Of a stretch of DNA of 64,000 nt, positions 56,832 to 64,000 are shown piece after piece (position 1 is the first letter of the stretch; each line of letters begins with the position of its first letter). The position numbers were made by a program, and so were the translations under genes. This DNA is from Tribonema minus (taxonomy: Eukaryota; Sar; Xanthophyceae; Tribonematales; Tribonemataceae). Location: positions 124,001-188,000 of the forward strand of contig JAFCMP010000010.1 in assembly GCA_017506865.1 (NCBI GenBank), given 5' to 3'. The notes under the pieces are model-generated. The model did not search any database and was not told where the DNA came from. It saw nothing but the letters and a program-made list of their open reading frames with translations.

Positions 56832-57096
56832 CGACCCCGGGCCGCCGACCGACCTGCACGCTGCCGCCACGGCGTTGCGCGGTGCCGCCGCGCAGCCGCT
56901 GTCGCCGACGTATGCTGCCGCCGCGGTCGCCGTGGCGCGCGCGTCACCGACCTGTGCTGCCGCCGCGGCGTCGTGGTCGCGCGAGGGTTTTGGTCCGATG
57001 TGCCAGATCGAGACGGGTAAGCCCCCCCCCCCCCCCCCCCCTTGTGATTTCCCTCCAGGTCGGACGCCTACAGTGGCAAATGCGGTGGTGGCGTGA
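56832..57096 (+). other. Ambiguous Ala-rich open region with poly-C tract
   Basis: Both strands are open. The plus strand has an Ala-rich frame ending ACGG|GTAAGC, a 20-nt poly-C tract and CCTCCAG, which looks like a 42-nt intron followed by a TGA at 57094-57096. The minus strand gives an equally Ala-rich frame. No start, domain or partner exon decides the strand. Confidence 0.25.
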
Positions 57097-57674
57097 CGAG
57101 CAGCAGGAAGAGGTGCTACCCACGAGCGGCCGGGATTGGCATGGCTTGAGCTGACAGGGCAGGATACTTCTGCAGAATCGCAAGATCGCTCATCCAACAT
57201 GCGTCGCTCTGACCAACAGGAATGCGATGCCCTGCCGGCAGTGAAGAGGAGATTCCGCCACAGTCGTGGCCGATGCAGTACAGAGTCTATGCCCATGTAT
57301 AGAAAAGCACATATACCTAACATGGAATCTAGTACTGCTGAATTCGAATGCCGTCATAACATTTTTAAAGCATATGTCCACAGCCAACCAATCTGCGTTC
57401 TCCATTGCACTGACAATGACGACAAGAGCATGCGCCCACTCAGTACGGTGATGTCCCCGAGGTGAATAAGATTTGCCAGATGAGAACATGCACCATCGGA
57501 CACACACACCAGCTGCTTTCTTGAGGTCCCCCCCGCCCCCCCCCCAATGTCAGCCCCTCATCGCTGCTGGTGATGCCATTCTGATGGCAACCCGGCGTCT
57601 GAACTCTGCATCTGTGCTAGCAGTCAATCAGTAGAGCTCGACTTCTGCAGTCTCTTGCTGGCATGACTGTTGAC

Positions 57675-58404
57675 TAGGGTTGGCACATTGCGTATATTTG
57701 GATTTTGCATACCCGCATATATACGTATTTTTGGCGTACAATACGTATATACTGCGTATATTAGCGTATCTGACAAAGCCAAATCTCGCTACGACGACTT
57801 GTCGTCTTTAGATTTCTCTGAAACCAGGTGCATTCGAACGGGCTCAGGGTGCTGATCACAGACATGCAGACACTAGAAATAATTGCCTTCATAAAGTGTC
57901 ATCAGAGCAACACTTGAAGTGTGGGATTTTCTTGAAGTTGGCCGAAATGCCAAAAGAAGCTTGGTTACGGCCTGAGTGCGCCGACCGCATGGTGCCGCTG
58001 AAAAGCTGCGCCTCGTCAGAGGGCAGCGTGTCTGTCAGCATGTGCAGCGACTCCCTTCCCATCGTCCTCTTTCACATCACCGACAGAACAAGCCGTGAAG
58101 GCTCATGCAGGCTCTGCTGGCCAGGTGCGAAGCTGCCTGAGCCACTGAATTGCCAAGTTCAGGCTGTGCAGGCGCCTTCTGTGGCTTGAGACCACCGCTC
58201 AGCCCTGCCTTTCCGCTTCTGGCCCCCAGATAGCCCTAGCCACCTTACCCTTGGCATGCGCTGGGCCACGGGCAGCGCTCGTGAGCACCACAGCGGTGCA
58301 AAAGCGTATACGCGAATATACGCCCCGTTTCGGCGTCTACGCGTATATATACGCGTATGTACCAATATACCGTATATATACTATCTACGCACGTGCCAAC
58401 CCTA
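57675..58404. mobile_element. 730-bp hAT-type MITE
   Basis: The perfect 12-bp terminal inverted repeat TAGGGTTGGCAC starts at 57675 and its complement ends at 58404. The 8-bp direct repeat CTGTTGAC flanks both sides (57667-57674 and 58405-58412), the target-duplication length of hAT transposons. Sub-terminal regions are AT-rich with many GCGTATATATACGC palindromes. No transposase frame is present, so it is non-autonomous. The perfect TIR and TSD suggest a fairly recent insertion. Confidence 0.9.
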
Positions 58405-58412
58405 CTGTTGAC

Positions 58413-59903
58413 ACACAGTGACTGCGCGCTTCACCGACCAGCAATGCATGGCGCGTTGCATGGACGCGAACAGGTCCGGACGCTGCCGCCGCCAAAAACC
58501 CCATTCTTTACACCTCGAAGCTAATTTAGAGCTCCGCAGTGAGTGGGCGCCCTGTCGCCAGCAGTTCGATGGTATGCGACAGGTCGCCACTTACACTGTC
58601 GTGTCATAGCTGCCATTGCGGCTTGGCAGTAGGGTCTGGGGTTATCGAAAGCACCTGAAAATGGTGAAGTGGTTGCATAACTGCATCAGCTGAAGTGCAA
58701 CTAGGTAGCACAGTGTACAGTATCGGTGGCGCAGCGCTGTTATTACTGCAATGACCAGCCGCTCAGACAGAGACGCATTGCGGGTTTCTTGCATGCCAGA
58801 GGATGAGCAGCCTAGGGTGCTTCTGCAGGTGACATGCATGGTGACGAACCCTTGTCCTACAGCCAGCATCCCTCTTGTTGTGCCACACAAGGTCATTTTT
58901 CAAACACAACGGTGAGTGCAAGGTGTGTCCGAATAGGCTCAGCAATAAGCATTCGCACAGCTGCGGTGTTACTGCAACATTTCAGCAGGGGGAACACAAA
59001 TAGAAGCAGGTGACACATGGGGGAGGGGTCGTGAAGGCCGAGGTTGTGGCCGCGTCATGTCACAGCTATTCAGGCGCACTCGCACTACACTGAGACGAGC
59101 AACAAGCAACACACACACACGCGCAGTGGCTCCAGGCGGCTCTGCCGCAAAAGGGCGGAATGCAGGCGTGCCGCGTACCGCCGCCGGGGGGGGGGGGATG
59201 TACAGGGGGCGATTTAGAGTCTAACAGCAGGGGCATGCATCCGCTGCATCCGCGCTTGGCTTGGCGCAGTGACAGGCGCAGGGCAGCAGGTAGTGCTGAT
59301 GGGGGCGTCTAGTGTAGCTATCTCGGCAATGTGGTGGGACGGTGCTGGAGTACGGCCGGCTCGTTGCCTGCGTGCTCGTGCAAGGGCGCTCCGGCCTGTG
59401 GCAAGAAGGGCAGCGCAGCCGCATTCGCAGGGATGAGCAGCGGAAGCGCGAGCATTGAATTCTGTGGATGTTTCCAGATGGACGGCCATCACAAGCGCGC
59501 ACCTTTCACGGCGCAGTGCCTTTCACAGAGCGAGAAGGGCGAATGATGCAGAGTTCACACAAAGGGTGCAAATGCAACAGACTGCATGCAGTGATGGCAC
59601 CACAGCACGTGCTTGTCCCCACACTGAAATATATGCAGGATTGCGGCAGGGGCATGGGAGCCATTTGGACGCATTGCACGGACGCCACGCACAAAGCATC
59701 AACGCGCGCTTCCTCCTCTCATCAGGACCTCCTTGTCTCTCTGTTGCGTGACGACAGCCAAAATTGCCTCCAGCTACCGATGATGGCGCCGACGTAAAGA
59801 ACGAGAAACCCCTCCGTGCATCTGCTTTGCCCTCACCATCGCCGGGCGGAGTGCCAAATGCAGCCACCGGGTGAAAGGCACGCCAACGCGAGCCTCCGGC
59901 GGT
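58413..59903. other. Intergenic region
   Basis: No gene is supported. The segment includes a short (AC)n run near 59107 and a poly-G run near 59187. It should contain the 3' UTR of the PP2C gene at its right end. Confidence 0.4.
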
Positions 59904-62900
59904 TCACGCAGCGCGCCGCGGCATGAGCGGCGACGGCGGGTGGTGGTGCAGGCTGACAATGATGACGGTCACGTTGTCGGACGTGCCGAGCCGCGTTGCC
60001 AGCTCGCAGAGCTGCTGCGCCGCGCCCTGCGCGCACAGCCCCTGGTCCAGCAGCTCCAGCGTGTGCTGCGCAACATTTAGGGTCGGAGGCGCGGGTGTCG
60101 ATCATGAGCAAGCAGGAGGCCAGTGCGCAACAAGAATGGCCCAACCGCGCAGCACGCCTGAGGGCAGAGCAGAGCGCGTGCTGCGCAGCGTTGAGCGTGG
60201 CACACGCAGTGGACGCCGCTCGTGAGCGGGCCGCAATCATGGGGCCCGCGCACGCGGCGTCAGCGGCCGAATGGTGCAGCAGTGCTCAGGGCAGAGCAAC
60301 GCACTGCAGTTGTGGAAACGCGACGCGCATAAGAGCAGTCCGTGTGGTATGCAAGGTGCACGCGACGAGAGCGCAAGCGCCACATTGGCGATGATGCAGC
60401 CCGCCACGGTTTGCAAGCTGCATGCGGCCATGGGACACATGGAGCGGGGGTGGCCTGAGATGCGCGGCTGCGCAGTGATGCTGTGCGTGCTGCTGGAGGT
60501 TGTTGCCGCAGGCCTAGCGCACTGCGCGTCCGCCGTCCAGCAGGCGCGCTAGCGCCGTGCGTGGCAGCGCGACACGCTCGGCCTCTACGCTGTGCACGTT
60601 CTAAATGCGATGAACGCATGCAGATTGTGAGCATTCATGCAAATCTTGCGAATGCGAGTGTCATGATGCGGTAGGCCGCATCACAGCAACGCAGTCCGAC
60701 AGGTGCTAGTTGCCAAGGCGCTACGTTTGTTGCATGCACAACTTCAGCAAGGCTTTGTCTCGTGGACACTGAGCGGCACTCACCGTATCCTCCAAAAAGA
60801 AAACATGGGACTGGCTGCAGATGATTGTACTGATCCCACCTCTCGAAATTAGGTGCTTCAGCACTACGAACTTGGCACTGACAAGCACGATGCACAAACA
60901 AGAGTTGCATAGCTACATACCTTGACGGCATCGCCGTGGCTCAGCACGTCCCAGAGGCCATCACACGCCAGCAATAAGAACTGGTCCTCATCTGTCGCAT
61001 GGCACGCACGCGTAAATGGGCAGGCGCCAAGAGAGTCAGTGACTGCCTGCAAGTTCCGTGCGCTGGAAGACAGCCCACCGTCACGAGGAATGCCAACAGT
61101 ATTTCACTGAAGACACGTCATTGGCGAAGGCGTCTTTGTCCCCGCCGGTTACAGTTGTGTGAATGAAGGCAATGGACTCAAATTCATCTGCTGCAGGCAC
61201 TGGCGGCCACTGCATGCGTTGAGTCGCAAACCTTGCACAAGCCGCCAGCAAAGAGCCCTGCACCAGATCAGGCAGCGAACTGCAACTCACGGCGGCATAC
61301 GACATGGAATGCAGAAGTCGAGGTGCCGATGTTCACGCTGGCGGCAACTGCTGTTCTCTTCGACTGCCACTCTAGCCTCAATCAAAGCGTGTGAAGCAGC
61401 AGCTGAGGCCCACTGCTCTCAACGTGGCTTACCGGTGATCTCCTCCTCGTGGAAATCAGGGTGCGCCACCAGCAGGTCGTCGTAGAACTCGCCGCTGTGG
61501 TTCTGCGGCCTGCATGGGATGAGGCGACACGAGCAAACGCACTTGAGCATCACCATTGTTACATGGTCTCGAGCGCGGGCTTTCAATCGCAGTGGCCCCA
61601 GCGTGGGGCCGACGCGGACATTGCGCGACGCTGCGGCACAGCGTGCGCATCGCGTGGAGCAATGACGTGCAACTCATGCACATGCGGCAGGCAGAAACGC
61701 GTGGAGTCTGACTAACAACGCGCGACAACGAGCAGTGGCGGCAATGCACTCTGCCATGAACCTGCCCCCAGGGCGAGGGCTGGGGTCATAATTAGGGTTG
61801 GGATTAGGATTCCAGCACGTGCACATGGGCGGTAGTGCACGGCGCGCTGCAGCTGAGACCGCACGCGCACACAGCGCTGGTGCGACGACTCTACGGCAAG
61901 GGCTGCATGGCCCAAATAAGTACAAGACAGGAGGAGCGCTTGCGAGCACGACCGTGGCGACACGTGCACAGTCAGTCCACCATCAGCCCAAAGCCATGTG
62001 AGTTGACATGACCTGTGAGCTGGCAGTACATGTGTGCGCTATTGTTGCAGTTCTCACAATATTGGAATCAGCAGCTGCATGACCGAACTGCTGGTGCGTT
62101 AATGGCCACTTTCCGCAGAAGCTCACCATAGGAACAATGCGGGGTTCTCCGGTGGTACTCCGCGGGTGCCAGCCTCCATTCTGCACAGCCACATCACGCA
62201 CCATCAAAGTCATTTCAGGCAGAATCAAGAATGCTGAAGTAGCACTTGGCGTTGACAAATTCTGTCTTTAAAAAAATTATATGGAGGTCAAACAACTCAA
62301 ACTTTTCTGTTGCCACACAACTTCAACTTTGCCGTCACCACCTCACAAAACGACACGCACAAGTGCGAATGCAATTCAAAAGCTCCTTTTTTTGCAATGA
62401 AGCTTAGAGCTTCTGACCATAAATGCGGGTGGCGTACATCGCCACATATACAAGTAACATGGCAAACACATGTCACCATCTGTGTTGTCAATGTACCCAT
62501 GAAATCCCAACGTAGCCCTGAGCACACTCGCTTGTCGACTGTTGAGATGCTGTATGAGCTGTATGGGCCTTCAGGGCACTGGTCGGCCGTATACCCAGCC
62601 TCAGATCGTGACAACAGGCTAGCCATCGAGGAGAGAAATGTCCTCTGTCGCACGAAGCTGGTGCTCGGAGCTGAGCTCTCCGTCTACATAGCTGTTGTGC
62701 CCCCGTCACCAGAAAAAAACAGACTGCCTCGTCACGGATGATCGCGCAAGCGACCATGGCGGCGAGTTGAGGCGTGCAACGCGCACCTTCGCCGCGTGAA
62801 GCCCTTGAAGTCCCTGTCGCCGATGGCGCGCGAGACGCTCAGCTCGCCGCACGTCCGCGTGATGGTGGTCCACTGCGCGTCGCACACGAGGGTGACAGCA

Positions 62901-63672
62901 ATACATCGTCAGCAGCAGCATGGTCCAGGTTTACGTTTAACATGGGCTAACTTCAATGGTGAGCAGCAGCATTGCTAGGGGGCTGACGTCGGGAATGGGC
63001 TAACTTCAACACGATGCTAGTAGATGGCGGGCTGCGCGAGGTGACGATACGGTCAGCGCAGAGCCAGGGCCCCCAGCGAGGCGAGCGGCAGCGGATGCGT
63101 AGGACGAGTCGCCACGATTCGCACAGCAAAGCGTCGGCGATGCGCACGCCAACGGCCAGTACTCATGCGCGCCCGGCTACTTCCTGCCAAGTGTCTCACG
63201 TGTCGTCGTGCGTGCAGAGATGCGCAAGAGACGTCGTGGCGCTTCAGCGACTTGTGGTCTCGCTTTTGTGTCAGAGTCATGCTGCCCGACGCAGTGCAGC
63301 GAGGGAAGATGCAGTCCGGGGCCTTGGCGCTATCCGGCAAATGGTGCTGGTCGGTTGACTGACGTTGCATTCAGCGGCGCAGGTGGCATGCATCGGTTGC
63401 ACGCACCGTAAGCCTTGTAATTAGCCCAAGATCAGAAACAGCCCGTGTAACTATGTATTTGGAAGTATTTTGACCTAGATTGATGCAGAAGCCATGCCCG
63501 GCAGAGTATTGCACCACCCTTATCAACTACTGTAACGTGTACACACGAAGAGGCAAGGCCTGTGTTTTAATGTATCAGTGGCACTTGCCTTGACTTGCTC
63601 CGAGGCCATGCTGCGGATGACGGGGTCTTGCAGGTCCATCTGCCGCAGCTGGCGCAGGAACAGCTCCTTCTC
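59904..63672 (-). CDS. PP2C-family Ser/Thr protein phosphatase, 5' part beyond the window
   Basis: Catalytic-domain exons 62787-62872, 61433-61509, 60921-60991 and 59904-60065 join in phase and end at TGA 59904-59906. They show the C-terminal PP2C motifs in order: GELSVSRAIGDRDFK, then AHPDFHEEEIT, DEDQFLLLACDGLWDVLS (metal-binding Asp in DG) and TSDNVTVIIVSL (metal-binding Asp in the GT/S-x-DN motif). These enzymes remove phosphate from Ser/Thr using Mn2+/Mg2+. A further exon at 63589-63672 (EKELFLRQLRQMDLQDPVIR, GC donor) is in compatible phase and may belong to the same protein, but the DGHGG-containing N-terminal half of the domain was not found and should lie in unrecognised exons or past 64000. 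The C-terminus ends soon after the domain in a His/Pro/Arg tail. Confidence 0.85.
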
Positions 63673-64000
63673 CTGGTGTGTCAGCGCGAATTTTGTGCAG
63701 CGATGCTTGAGGGCAATGTGCGTTCGTCATCGGCTTGCCGGCCCGCAAACATCAGCAGGACGCAGCGTCGACGCCAGCGCCGCGCGGCAACACCCGTGTG
63801 CAATGCACCTTAAACATATGAGCAAACAATTCCTGCCTTGCGCAACGCGGCGGGTGCTGGACGTGCAGGGGCGTCAGCACCATGCGCGCCCCCAACGCTG
63901 CGAACATGCAGGCGTCCGGAGGTTGGCATGCCGCCGACCCTCCCTCTCGGGTAGTAAGACGCATCAGGGCACGAGGCGCGCACTGCTCATGCCCGCCGCA

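Overview
The window looks like nuclear DNA of an intron-rich alga with a red-derived secondary plastid. The evidence is a bipartite plastid presequence of the ASAFAP type (AWAFVP) on the gene at 4.9-8.6 kb, many short phase-consistent exons, CCCTAA/TTAGGG-type interstitial repeats, and an unusually high share of GC-AG introns. A haptophyte fits best and a stramenopile is the main alternative. This is inference: no rRNA or organelle marker is present.

Layout, left to right. At 0.85-4.74 kb (minus) a coiled-coil plus C2-like gene is spliced from eight exons and may continue left of 0.85 kb. It shares a 154-bp divergent promoter with a plastid-targeted PRXL2/AhpC-TSA-like peroxiredoxin (plus, 4.90-8.59 kb) whose CxxC site is split across a 17-nt micro-exon. 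At 10.6-12.9 kb (plus) lies an intronless regulator-like protein rich in poly-Gln and poly-Ala. At 13.6-17.75 kb (plus) six exons encode a SAM methyltransferase joined in frame to a riboflavin kinase.

From 18.3 to about 53.9 kb (minus) one phase-consistent chain of about 51 exons encodes a predicted protein of about 2,300 residues: MABP beta-prism, low-complexity linker, DCB/HUS-like helices, Sec7 ARF-GEF domain, HDS1-like region, PH domain and Ala-rich tail. I know of no ARF-GEF with an MABP module in front and a PH domain behind, so this is the main candidate novelty. Its introns hold a TA-flanked MITE, a 57-bp palindrome, a fold-back with nested coding-like sequence, a tandem array of exon-end copies, and an in-frame duplication of half an MABP exon.

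At 54.0-56.5 kb (minus) are further exons of an unrecognised gene. A 730-bp hAT-type MITE with 8-bp target duplications sits at 57.7-58.4 kb. The right edge (59.9 kb onward, minus) carries the C-terminal part of a PP2C protein phosphatase that appears to run off the window.

The genes do not form a pathway. Membrane targeting recurs, however: MABP, PH, C2 and Sec7 domains all act at membranes, and the ARF-GEF presumably activates ARF GTPases on Golgi or endosomal membranes. All exon coordinates come from reading splice sites and phases by eye.
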